A stretch of DNA of 8,669 nt, from NCBI GenBank assembly GCA_038244055.1, contig JBBRTW010000311.1, positions 1 to 8,669 on the forward strand, in the 5' to 3' direction. Position 1 is the first letter of the stretch. Every line of letters begins with the position of its first letter. The notes below the pieces were generated by a model. That model had not been told where the DNA came from and made no database searches. It saw only the letters and a list, made by a program, of their open reading frames with translations. The translations under genes were made by a program, and so were the position numbers. Source of the stretch: DASPKW01 sp038244055 (lineage in GTDB: Bacteria; Planctomycetota; Phycisphaerae; Tepidisphaerales; Tepidisphaeraceae). This document shows, in pieces, positions 1 to 5,085 of the stretch.

Positions 1-337
1 GTTGGAACCGCAGGCACGCGTAGGCGATCGGTTCGCAAATCGGGATCGTGAAGCACAGGTAAATCGCCGCCGCCAGGATGCATAAATACAAGCGCGTGAG
101 GTTGGCCGATCGATCGACCAGCCAGCCCCCAAAACAGTATCCGGCCGCCAGCGAGATCAACGTGACGGTAATTTGCGCCGTCCAAACGAAATGCGATGTC
201 CCGACGTAGGGCGCGAGCATTTTCGCGCCGAGGATTTCGACGATCATGACGGCCGCCCCGGTGATGGCGGCGGTGAAGTAGAGGTAGCGCCGCAGGCCGG
301 GACTGTTGGCCGAAATCGCTTGGGTGGGTTGGTTCAC
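1..337 (-). CDS. Spermidine-synthase-like membrane protein, N-terminal part (runs off left edge)
   Basis: This is the first 112 codons of a gene cut by the window edge. It starts at GTG (337-335); an in-frame TAG lies four codons upstream, so no earlier start is possible. A polar start of about 16 residues is followed by a hydrophobic segment reading AAITGAAVMIVEILGAKMLA, then PYVGTSHFVWTAQI, a second hydrophobic stretch, GYCFGGWLVDR and a third membrane segment. The order 'G..E.lGa+mLaPY.GtS.fVWt..i....l..GY..GGwl.DR' is typical of the membrane domain that precedes a spermine/spermidine-synthase-like methyltransferase domain in fused MFS/SpeE-type proteins. The catalytic half, if present, lies outside the window, so polyamine synthesis is not shown. 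It lies 37 bp after the aminotransferase stop on the same strand and is probably co-transcribed. No Shine-Dalgarno site is visible. Confidence 0.72.
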   Translation of the reverse strand, partial: MNQPTQAISANSPGLRRYLYFTAAITGAAVMIVEILGAKMLAPYVGTSHFVWTAQITVTLISLAAGYCFGGWLVDRSANLTRLYLCILAAAIYLCFTIPICEPIAYACLRFQ

Positions 338-374
338 GCCAGCGTTCTAATCGCCGGGCGGGATTTTTCCAACG

Positions 375-1670
375 TCACACCAGCGAAGAAAGAATCTCGC
401 ACCCCCTGCGCAGCTTCTCGTCGGTCGTGGCGTAGCTGATGCGGAAATGCGTATCGCGCTCGGAAAACACATTGCCGGGGATGATCAAGACGTTATTGGC
501 GATCGCCTTTTCGACGAACGCACTGGCCGAAGCGCCGGCCGGGGCCTTGGGGAAAATGTAGAACGCGCCTTCGGGTTTGACGATCTCGAACGATTTGGAC
601 AAGCCGGCGATGACGATATCCCGCTTGGTCTTGTACGCCGCCACGGCATAGGACATATCCAGATCGATGGCCGACAGCGCCGCGTATTGCAGCGGGCTGG
701 GGGCGCAGACGTAGGTGTACTGCTGCAGCTTGGTCATCTGCGCCAGCACCGCCTCCGGCCCGGCCGCGTACCCCAGACGCCACCCGGTCATCGCGTGGCT
801 CTTGGAGAACCCGCGGAGGATAAGCGTGTGTTCGTGGGATCGGGCGGCCGAAGCGAAGGAGTTGCGAGTTGCGAGTTGCGAGTTGCGAGAGTTGTCAGTG
901 GTCCGTTGTCCGTTGTTAGTTGTGGAAGAGCCACCGCCCGCGGCAACTGACAACGGACCACTGACAACGGACAACGGACCTTCTCGCTTCTCGCTTCTAA
1001 CTTCCAACTTCTTTTCTGAACCCTGAACCCTGAACCCTGAACCCTCCCCATACAAAAACGGCTCATAAATCTCATCGCTGACAATCAGCAGCCCGTGCTT
1101 TTTCGCCAGGGACACGGCCGAGTCGATCTCCGGCTGGGTCATGACCACGCCGGTGGGGTTGCTCGGCGAGTTGAGGATCAGCAGCTTGGTGCGCGGGGTG
1201 ATGGCCGCCTCGACGCGGTCGGCGTGGAATCGGAAATCGGGATACGAATCCACCGGCACGGCTTTTCCGCCCGCCAGGGTCAGCAAATGCTTGTACATCA
1301 CGAAATAAGGATCGAGGCAAATCGCCTCATCGCCGGGATTGATCGTGGCGAGAATGGCCAGAAACAAACCGCCCGAGACGCCCGAGGTGATCAGAATCTC
1401 GCCGACATCGCCCCCCATCTCCTTCGACAGATCCGCCCGCAGCCGCTCGCGCAGCGGCGCGATCCCCTGGGTCTGGGTGTAGCGGTTATGCCCCGCGCGG
1501 ATGGAATCGATGGCCGACTGCTTGGCCGGCTCGGGCACGTCGAAATCGGGGAGGCCGATCGAGAGGTTGATCGGGTCCTTCATTTTCGCGGCCAGGTCGA
1601 ACACCTTGCGAATGCCCGAGGCATCGACGCCCAATGCGCGGGAAGAAACGAAATCGGCGGGGTTCTTCAC
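375..1670 (-). CDS. PLP-dependent aminotransferase, class I/II, with in-frame repeat insertion
   Basis: A fold-type I aminotransferase of 431 residues. Visible landmarks are the N-terminal substrate region NLSIGLPDFDVPEP (35-48), the Tyr of HNRYTQTQGI, the glycine-rich ITSGVSGGL, NPTG (171-174), the cofactor Asp and Tyr in SDEIY (D199, Y202), the Schiff-base lysine in GFSKSHAMTGWRLGY (K290) and the substrate-carboxylate Arg in FRISYA (about R410). The exact substrate cannot be read; aspartate or aromatic amino acids are typical of this family. I place the start at GTG 1670-1668, where GTGA overlaps the TGA stop of the DUF1080 gene. The longer open frame up to 1877 lies entirely inside that gene and is not credible. 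Residues 210-271 are a low-complexity insertion not expected in the family; without it the protein is 369 residues, close to normal. The insertion sits in the loop between the Asp/Tyr strand and the lysine strand. Activity of the product is therefore plausible but unproven. Confidence 0.9.
   Translation of the reverse strand: MKNPADFVSSRALGVDASGIRKVFDLAAKMKDPINLSIGLPDFDVPEPAKQSAIDSIRAGHNRYTQTQGIAPLRERLRADLSKEMGGDVGEILITSGVSGGLFLAILATINPGDEAICLDPYFVMYKHLLTLAGGKAVPVDSYPDFRFHADRVEAAITPRTKLLILNSPSNPTGVVMTQPEIDSAVSLAKKHGLLIVSDEIYEPFLYGEGSGFRVQGSEKKLEVRSEKREGPLSVVSGPLSVAAGGGSSTTNNGQRTTDNSRNSQLATRNSFASAARSHEHTLILRGFSKSHAMTGWRLGYAAGPEAVLAQMTKLQQYTYVCAPSPLQYAALSAIDLDMSYAVAAYKTKRDIVIAGLSKSFEIVKPEGAFYIFPKAPAGASASAFVEKAIANNVLIIPGNVFSERDTHFRISYATTDEKLRRGCEILSSLV
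858..1043 (-). repeat. Heptanucleotide repeat array inserted in-frame in the aminotransferase
   Basis: On the minus strand the 186 bp divide into about 26 seven-base words without losing phase. GGGTTCA occurs four times, then GAAAAGA, AGTTGGA, AGTTAGA, AGCGAGA twice, AGGTCCG, TTGTCCG, TTGTCAG, TGGTCCG, TTGTCAG, a GC-rich centre, then TAACAAC, GGACAAC, GGACCAC, TGACAAC, TCTCGCA and ACTCGCA twice. Because three words make seven codons, the translation also has a 7-residue period (for example GPLSVVS GPLSVAA). The flanking protein sequence aligns with the family without it, so it is an insertion. Its length is a multiple of three and it has no stop in the gene's frame. Similar translated words (TTDNGQR, NSQLATR) are remembered from other planctomycete proteins, which I could not check. 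Confidence 0.85.
891..968. repeat. Perfect 20-bp inverted repeat inside the heptamer array
   Basis: The arm 891-910 (gttgtcagtggtccgttgtc) is the exact reverse complement of 949-968, with a 38-base loop between them. An alternative pairing uses 900-916 with 965-980. It could form a strong hairpin in the aminotransferase mRNA. Confidence 0.85.
1667..1670 (-). promoter_or_regulatory. GTGA stop/start overlap (translational coupling)
   Basis: The TGA stop of the DUF1080 gene (1669-1667) and the GTG start of the aminotransferase (1670-1668) share bases. This arrangement is typical of translationally coupled operon genes. Confidence 0.7.
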
Positions 1671-2380
1671 GGCAGCACCTTCACCCGAATATTCCTGAAC
1701 CACACCTTGCTCCCCGGATCGTGCGCCTGCAGGGCGAAGGTGCCGTTGGAAATCACCCGCCCCTCGCGGCCTTTCTTGCGGTTGGCCGGCTCGGGCTCGG
1801 TGTAATCGACCGTCACCTTGCCATTGATCGAAAGGACGATGTGCTTGCCCTCCACGCGGATGGTGTACGAACTCCACTCATCGTCCTTGGCCGGTGATTC
1901 CTTGACGTCCTGGATATCGTAGAGCGAGCCGGTCTTCTTCGGGTCCTTCTTGAACGAATCGCCGCAGATTTGGCATTCGTATCCCTTCTCGACCTTGGCC
2001 TTGCCTGGGTTGGTGGTGTGAAAAAAGATGCCCGAGTTCGATGAAGTCCCCATCTTGAATTCCGCGCGCAGCTCGAAGTTCTTGAAATTGTGCTCCCCCA
2101 CCGGCCCGCTGTAGAACAGATGCGTGAAAGCGCCGTTGCAGAGGATCGTGCCCTCATCGATCTTGAACGCCCCGGCCTTCTCCTTCTCCTGCGGCGTCCA
2201 GCCATCGAGTGTCTTGCCGTCGAAGAGGGAGACAAACCCTTCTTCGGGCGCGGCCGCCCTGGGATCCTCGGCCCGGGCGGAAGACCCCGCAACCATCGCC
2301 ACGACCGACACCGCCACCATGGCCGCCACTGAAACCATCGCCACCACCGCCACGACCCGCACCGCGATCAGATGTTTCAT
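1667..2380 (-). CDS. Secreted DUF1080 protein (3-keto-disaccharide hydrolase-like)
   Basis: A 237-residue exported protein. Residues 1-37 form a signal peptide: MKH, a long Ala/Val/Met hydrophobic core, then SSARA followed by ED, a likely signal peptidase I site after A37. The mature part opens with FVSLFDGKTLDGW, the hallmark start of the DUF1080/LamG-like jelly-roll domain (PF06439), and continues with GAFKIDEGTILCNG, FELRAEFKMGTSSNSGIFFHT, EWSSYTIRVEGKHIVLSINGK and a final WFRNIRVKVLP strand. All of these are in the usual order and the domain is complete. Members of this family are described as acting on 3-keto-glycosides or as extracellular carbohydrate-binding proteins; the substrate here cannot be inferred. 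The ATG at 2380 is supported by AGGAG six bases upstream. The gene is first in a leftward operon and its stop overlaps the next start. Confidence 0.92.
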   Translation of the reverse strand: MKHLIAVRVVAVVAMVSVAAMVAVSVVAMVAGSSARAEDPRAAAPEEGFVSLFDGKTLDGWTPQEKEKAGAFKIDEGTILCNGAFTHLFYSGPVGEHNFKNFELRAEFKMGTSSNSGIFFHTTNPGKAKVEKGYECQICGDSFKKDPKKTGSLYDIQDVKESPAKDDEWSSYTIRVEGKHIVLSINGKVTVDYTEPEPANRKKGREGRVISNGTFALQAHDPGSKVWFRNIRVKVLP

Positions 2381-2386
2381 TCAATG

Positions 2387-2391
2387 CTCCT
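2387..2391 (-). promoter_or_regulatory. Shine-Dalgarno site of the DUF1080 gene
   Basis: AGGAG lies 6 bases before the ATG at 2380. It is the clearest ribosome binding site in the window and fixes this start. Confidence 0.75.
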
Positions 2392-2467
2392 GTGTGTGCG
2401 GTGAATCATCGCCGCGAACGCCGGCCACGACAAGTCGGGTGAACCACGATGCGGCAGCGATGCCAAT

Positions 2468-2499
2468 CGATTTTAGCCGCTTCGCTTGCGAAGCGCGTC
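2468..2499 (+). repeat. 32-bp dispersed hairpin repeat, copy 1
   Basis: The unit is cgattttagccgct, then T, CGCTTGCG, A, then agcgcgtc. It contains the palindrome CGCTTCGC/GCGAAGCG (2478-2485 and 2488-2495). It matches the reverse complement of 5716-5747 at 30 of 32 positions, and the two differences are a paired T-A to C-G change in the stem. Confidence 0.8.
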
Positions 2500-2570
2500 T
2501 GATGGCTCTCACTGCTCCGAGCTCTCGATCCAACCCCCGCCACGCCCCGTCCACACGCGACGCCTGCGAT

Positions 2571-2714
2571 ATGAAGAAGTGGCCCAAACATACCAACGAT
2601 TACAACAAAATCATGACGAGCGAGATCGAACGATGCTACGGCGCCGGCATTTTAAATCGCCTCGCCGATGAAGCCTCAGAAATGTACGCGGCGACCCATA
2701 ACCAGTCGCCGTAA
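2571..2714 (+). CDS. Possible 47-residue protein, unrecognised
   Basis: ATG to TAA encodes a polar, amphipathic-looking peptide that begins MKKWPKHTNDYNKI and ends ATHNQSP, with codon choice much like the neighbouring genes. No ribosome binding site or clear promoter precedes it. It overlaps in antisense the C-terminal end of the coiled-coil frame at 2636-3022, so at most one of the two is likely real. I do not recognise it. Confidence 0.2.
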   Translation: MKKWPKHTNDYNKIMTSEIERCYGAGILNRLADEASEMYAATHNQSP

Positions 2715-3022
2715 CCCCCGAGCGCGTGCCAAATTTCGTGAAGCACGTGACGAAACTCTTCGAGCGCGTGACGAAACTCCACGCGCACGTGACGAATCCC
2801 TTCAATCGCGTGACGAAACTCCATGAGCACATGACGAAACCCTACGCGCACGTGACGAATCCCTTCAAGCGCGTGACGAAACTCTACGCGCACGTGACGT
2901 AACTGCGCGCGCACGTGACGAAACTCCACAAGCGCGTGACGAATCTCTTCGAGCGCGTGACGTAACTCTTCGCGCAAATGATGAAAATGGCCGCGCCCGA
3001 AGGGAAAAGCATGGGGAGCCAT
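2636..3022 (-). CDS. Possible coiled-coil protein encoded by 21-bp repeats
   Basis: An open frame of 128 residues from ATG 3022; a GTG at 3085 would add 21 residues. After a short start (MAPHAFPFGRGHFHH) come about 13 heptads of the form F/I/L-R-H-A/V-x-x-E/G, such as FRHALEE, IRHALVE and LRHVRVE, and then a tail with GDWLWVAAYISEA. Hydrophobic residues recur at positions 1 and 4 of each heptad, as in a coiled coil, with a conserved Arg-His pair after position 1. Of the three minus-strand frames only this one stays open through the whole array; the others are broken by TAG or TGA inside units. Base differences between units keep hydrophobic residues at the core positions. Against coding: no ribosome binding site, unknown family, and simple repeats often give long open frames. 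If real, function is unknown. Confidence 0.33.
   Translation of the reverse strand: MAPHAFPFGRGHFHHLREELRHALEEIRHALVEFRHVRAQLRHVRVEFRHALEGIRHVRVGFRHVLMEFRHAIEGIRHVRVEFRHALEEFRHVLHEIWHALGGYGDWLWVAAYISEASSARRFKMPAP
2722..2994. repeat. 21-bp tandem direct repeat array, 13 units
   Basis: Thirteen contiguous units of exactly 21 bp, without spacers. The plus-strand core is GCRCGTGACGAAACTC followed by a variable 5-6 bases. The unit GCACGTGACGAATCCCTTCAA differs from its neighbours but occurs twice (2785-2805 and 2848-2868), 63 bp apart, suggesting duplication of three-unit blocks. The first (2722-2742) and last (2974-2994) units are the most diverged, as in arrays that grow internally. The core nearly always holds CACGTGAC or CGCGTGAC. 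Confidence 0.9.
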
Positions 3023-3195
3023 CGCGCAAGCACATCGCGGTTTCAGCGCTGGCTTCTCCGCGCGGCCGTCCCCGCAGCGGTGCACCGGTGCGTTTTATCG
3101 CCCCCGCTTGCCCGGGCCGAGGATTTGGCCCCGTTCCGTCAAGTTCGCCCCGTGATGCGCCGATGAATTTCACCATGCTTTCTTATTCAGGCCGC
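2995..3195. other. Spacer between repeat array and small gene
   Basis: I see no promoter, terminator or recognisable gene. It may code for the N-terminus of the coiled-coil frame on the minus strand. Confidence 0.3.
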
Positions 3196-3423
3196 ATGTC
3201 GGGCGCCGAGCGCCAGCAAAGGTATCGCGATAGTGGCAAAGGCCGCCGCCGGCGCGTCATCCCATCGGCCGCCATGGTCGAGGCTCAACACCGGCTGGCG
3301 GAGCTCCGCCTGGCCGCGTCGCCCCCGGCCGCCGCGCTGCCGGCAACCGAAACAACCCCCGCCGCGCCCCCCGCCGCGCTTTTGGCCCATCCCCCGCTCC
3401 CCGGCGATTGGGCGGTGGAATGA
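3196..3423 (+). CDS. Small basic protein with Ala/Pro-rich tail
   Basis: A 75-residue product beginning MSGAERQQRYRDSGKGRRRR. The 'M-x-x-AERQ-x-RYR' opening is one I have seen in short, often phage- or plasmid-associated proteins of unknown role; it looks like a basic helix that could bind nucleic acid. A middle amphipathic helix (MVEAQHRLAELRLAA) follows, then a low-complexity Ala/Pro/Thr tail ending GDWAVE. I chose ATG 3196 because it places this motif at the N-terminus; ATG 3163 in the same frame would add 11 residues. No strong ribosome binding site is seen. The stop lies 7 bases before the repeated promoter module ahead of the cupin gene. Confidence 0.45.
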   Translation: MSGAERQQRYRDSGKGRRRRVIPSAAMVEAQHRLAELRLAASPPAAALPATETTPAAPPAALLAHPPLPGDWAVE

Positions 3424-3430
3424 TGCGATC

Positions 3431-3488
3431 CTGCAATGGAGGGGGCCCACGACCGGCGCTGTGGTAGAATACAAGCCGGCCAGCGCGG
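3431..3488 (+). repeat. Duplicated intergenic module, copy 1 (with promoter-like box)
   Basis: It aligns without gaps to 4667-4724 at 39 of 58 positions. Shared blocks are GCAATGGA at the left, the -10-like box with its CAA downstream, and CCGGCC.GCGCGG at the right. Both copies begin exactly 7 bases after the stop codon of the preceding gene. Confidence 0.65.
3462..3470 (+). promoter_or_regulatory. Extended -10-like promoter box for the cupin gene
   Basis: TGG-TAGAAT fits an extended -10 (TGnTATAAT). No good -35 box is present. The expected leader of about 70 bases would contain the hairpin at 3478-3496. Confidence 0.4.
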
Positions 3489-3496
3489 CGCTGGCC
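3478..3496 (+). repeat. Leader hairpin before the cupin gene
   Basis: GGCCAGCGC and GCGCTGGCC are perfect 9-base arms around one G. A related hairpin at 4091-4107 carries a compensatory change, which argues for selection on, or common descent of, the structure. Confidence 0.6.
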
Positions 3497-3546
3497 ATCG
3501 ATCGCCGTTCCCTCAGGCTCACCCTCGCCCCCCCACCCCCACCACC

Positions 3547-3984
3547 ATGCACAACGAAAACATTAGCATCGGGCAAATCGGCGTTCATGTCCTGCTGGAA
3601 TCGGCCGACACCGGCGGTGCGCTGGCGATGTTTGAATTCATGGTTCCGGTGGGCGCCAGGGTGCCGATGCCTCATTATCACAGGGATTACGATGAGACGA
3701 TCTATGGCTTGGAGGGCGCGATCACCTTTACGGTGGAGGGAAAAGCCGTGGACCTGGGCCCGGGTGAATCCTGTTTCATTCCACGCGGAGCGGTGCATGG
3801 ATTCAACAACCTCAAACAGGTGGATGCCAAAGCGCTGGCCGTGGTGACTCCGGCCCTGATTGGCCCCGATTTCTTCAAGGAGCTGGCCGCCCTTGTGAAC
3901 GCCGGCGGACCTCCCGATGTCGAAAAGATCAAAGCGGTCATGGCCAGACATGGGCTGGTCGCGGTCCTGGCGAGGGTGGCATGA
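3547..3984 (+). CDS. Single-domain cupin protein
   Basis: A 145-residue cytoplasmic protein with one complete cupin barrel. Motif 1 is GARVPMPHYHRDYDETIYGLEG with metal ligands H43, H45 and E50; motif 2 is GESCFIPRGAVHGFNN with ligand H84. A four-ligand metal site is therefore present. Downstream is a helical tail (PDFFKELAAL, VEKIKAVMARHGL) common in small cupin_2 proteins annotated as quercetin-dioxygenase-like or of unknown function. The substrate cannot be determined from sequence. The ATG at 3547 follows a C-rich leader without a Shine-Dalgarno site. It is preceded by the promoter/hairpin module at 3431-3496 and appears to be its own transcription unit. Confidence 0.85.
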   Translation: MHNENISIGQIGVHVLLESADTGGALAMFEFMVPVGARVPMPHYHRDYDETIYGLEGAITFTVEGKAVDLGPGESCFIPRGAVHGFNNLKQVDAKALAVVTPALIGPDFFKELAALVNAGGPPDVEKIKAVMARHGLVAVLARVA

Positions 3985-4090
3985 TTCGGGCTGACCGCGC
4001 GCTGCGGTTTGCAGGGTGAGTGTGCTCCCGCCACGGCATTGGGTGGTATTTACGCGAAGACGGTGGGCGAGTACAACCACCCCACGACCA

Positions 4091-4122
4091 GCCGGCGCGG
4101 TGCCGGCCATTGAACGTTGGTC
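4091..4122 (+). repeat. Related hairpin element before the 4144 gene
   Basis: GCCGGC-GCGGT-GCCGGC forms a stem (4091-4096 with 4102-4107). CCGGCGCGGTGCC (4092-4104) is identical to 4715-4727, and the following 16 bases ending GTC match the copy before the small membrane gene at 12 positions. Compared with 3480-3494, an A-T pair in the stem is replaced by G-C. Confidence 0.55.
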
Positions 4123-4143
4123 CGTTATTCAACGGTTGGCGCA

Positions 4144-4659
4144 ATGACGGTCTTTGGCTGGCTCAAACGCCTCTTTTACCGCACGCCCTCTCTGGCGGCC
4201 AATTCAAATGACGTGGCGGCTCACGCTGCCGCGCCGGTTGAGAAATCCTCAGATGGGCCAGTCTGGTGCGTTGCAGCGAATGTGCTGATTGAGCGCGGAT
4301 ACGGGCCCGGCGGCGCGGAAAAGCGACGGGGCCCGAAGCACTTTGCGCCGGGAGCCAAGGTATTTGTTTACGAATTCTTCTGGGGAATGGGAGGAGAATC
4401 TGTCACGGTCATCGGGCGTCATCGAAAATCTCATCGCTTCATTCGCCTGACGATGCCAGCCAAGCACCTGGCGAATTGGCGGGCGGAGTTGGTGTATAGC
4501 CCCTACGTTGCGCGGCAGGTTCGTGAGTTCGGCGAGTTTGCCGGGCTGCCGGCCGATTCCGGGAAAGCGCGCCTCCGCGCTGAGGAAATCGCCGCGAGCT
4601 ATATCAAGCAAGGCGCGCCGTCTCAGCCGTTCGTGACACGGCCATCGGCCGACGAATAA
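4144..4659 (+). CDS. Conserved-looking protein of unknown function, 171 residues
   Basis: I cannot name the family, though it resembles conserved hypothetical proteins remembered from planctomycetes. After a variable start (MTVFGWLKRLFYRTP and an Ala-rich linker), the compact core at about residues 40-125 reads VWCVAANVLIER-YGPGG, KRRGPKHFAPGAKVFVYEFFWG, ESVTVIGRHRKSHRFIRLTM and HLANWRAELVYSP. These are alternating beta-strand patterns with GxKV and a GRHR turn, suggesting a small beta-barrel-like domain. The tail is helical and ends SADE. There is no signal peptide or membrane segment. ATG 4144 is chosen; TTG 4117 would add nine residues that overlap the leader repeat. No Shine-Dalgarno site. 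Codon use matches its neighbours. Confidence 0.7.
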   Translation: MTVFGWLKRLFYRTPSLAANSNDVAAHAAAPVEKSSDGPVWCVAANVLIERGYGPGGAEKRRGPKHFAPGAKVFVYEFFWGMGGESVTVIGRHRKSHRFIRLTMPAKHLANWRAELVYSPYVARQVREFGEFAGLPADSGKARLRAEEIAASYIKQGAPSQPFVTRPSADE

Positions 4660-4666
4660 CTAATCA

Positions 4667-4724
4667 CCGCAATGGACCGGCCCCGCATCGAACGTTCGGG
4701 TATACTCAAACCCGGCCGGCGCGG
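4667..4724 (+). repeat. Duplicated intergenic module, copy 2
   Basis: Counterpart of 3431-3488. It also begins 7 bases after a stop codon (TAA 4657-4659). The downstream hairpin is weaker here: GGC/GCC inner pairs are kept but the outer pairs are lost. Confidence 0.65.
4701..4706 (+). promoter_or_regulatory. -10-like box for the small membrane gene
   Basis: TATACT sits at the same place in the module as TAGAAT at 3465-3470. No clear -35 box is seen. A transcript would start near 4713. Confidence 0.4.
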
Positions 4725-4738
4725 TGCCAAGCCATTCG

Positions 4739-5029
4739 ATGTTAGTCTGCCATGCAGCAGGAGACATCATAATAACGTCGATCATCATCACGCTCGGATG
4801 CCTGCTTCTGGCGGTGGTGTTCACCATCATCGCAAAGCGACGACCCTCCTGTTCCGGCGGCGCTCGTTTCGCGTGGGCCGGATTGATCGCGATCTATGGT
4901 GTCTGTGTCGGCATCGTCTCCGCCACGCTCGTCTACTTCTTCAGTCTTAGCGAATGGGCTGCGCTGGCGATCAGCATCCCGCTGGGCGTTCCCGCCGGGT
5001 ATGCAGCAGCGAAAATATCGGAAGCCTAG
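4739..5029 (+). CDS. Small integral membrane protein, unrecognised
   Basis: A 96-residue hydrophobic product with three likely membrane helices: about 10-34 (IIITSIIITLGCLLLAVVFT), 44-70 (RFAWAGLIAIYGVCVGIVSA and on) and 74-92 (AALAISIPLGVPAGYAAAK). A short basic loop with KRRPSCSGG lies between the first two. No family is recognised. The start is uncertain: ATG 4739 has no ribosome binding site, GTG 4724 is also in frame, and an AGGAG at 4759-4763 points to ATA or ATC codons (4766-4774) rather than to an ATG. All three give nearly the same protein. It is preceded by copy 2 of the promoter module. Confidence 0.65.
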   Translation: MLVCHAAGDIIITSIIITLGCLLLAVVFTIIAKRRPSCSGGARFAWAGLIAIYGVCVGIVSATLVYFFSLSEWAALAISIPLGVPAGYAAAKISEA

Positions 5030-5073
5030 GCCCCGCAGCGTGCTCAAGAACCACGCGCTGCAATGCACCGCGA

Positions 5074-5079
5074 TAGAGT
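5074..5079 (+). promoter_or_regulatory. -10-like box 6 bp before the 5086 ATG
   Basis: TAGAGT, six bases, then ATG. Transcription would start at or next to the A of the ATG, so the mRNA is expected to be leaderless. The 6-base spacing is shared with the box at 5354-5359. Confidence 0.45.
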
Positions 5080-5085
5080 ACAACC

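Larger units (their letters stand above)
2381..2721. other. Stretch without a confident gene, upstream of the DUF1080 operon
   Basis: This should contain the promoter of the leftward operon. The only obvious -10-like box is TAAAAT on the minus strand (2475-2470), which lies inside the hairpin repeat at 2468-2499 and would give a leader of about 80 bases; no -35 box fits it. A possible 47-codon plus-strand frame at 2571-2714 is listed separately. Confidence 0.4.

Noticed and set aside
1016..1045. Telomere-like (CCCTGAA)n repeat
   Set aside because: Only four copies, inside a gene and grading into other 7-base words; it is part of the heptamer array, not a chromosome end.
1671..1877. 69-residue N-terminal extension of the aminotransferase
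   Set aside because: It lies wholly inside the DUF1080 coding region in another frame; the family N-terminus begins at the GTG at 1670, which has the coupled GTGA arrangement.
2722..2994. CRISPR array or plasmid iterons
   Set aside because: Units are contiguous with no unique spacers, so it is not CRISPR. There is no replication initiator gene, AT-rich region or DnaA-box cluster nearby to support an origin.
3187..4110. 307-codon minus-strand open frame opposite the cupin gene
   Set aside because: It is the antisense shadow of the cupin and neighbouring genes in GC-rich DNA, has no family-like motifs, and would contradict the complete cupin motifs on the other strand.
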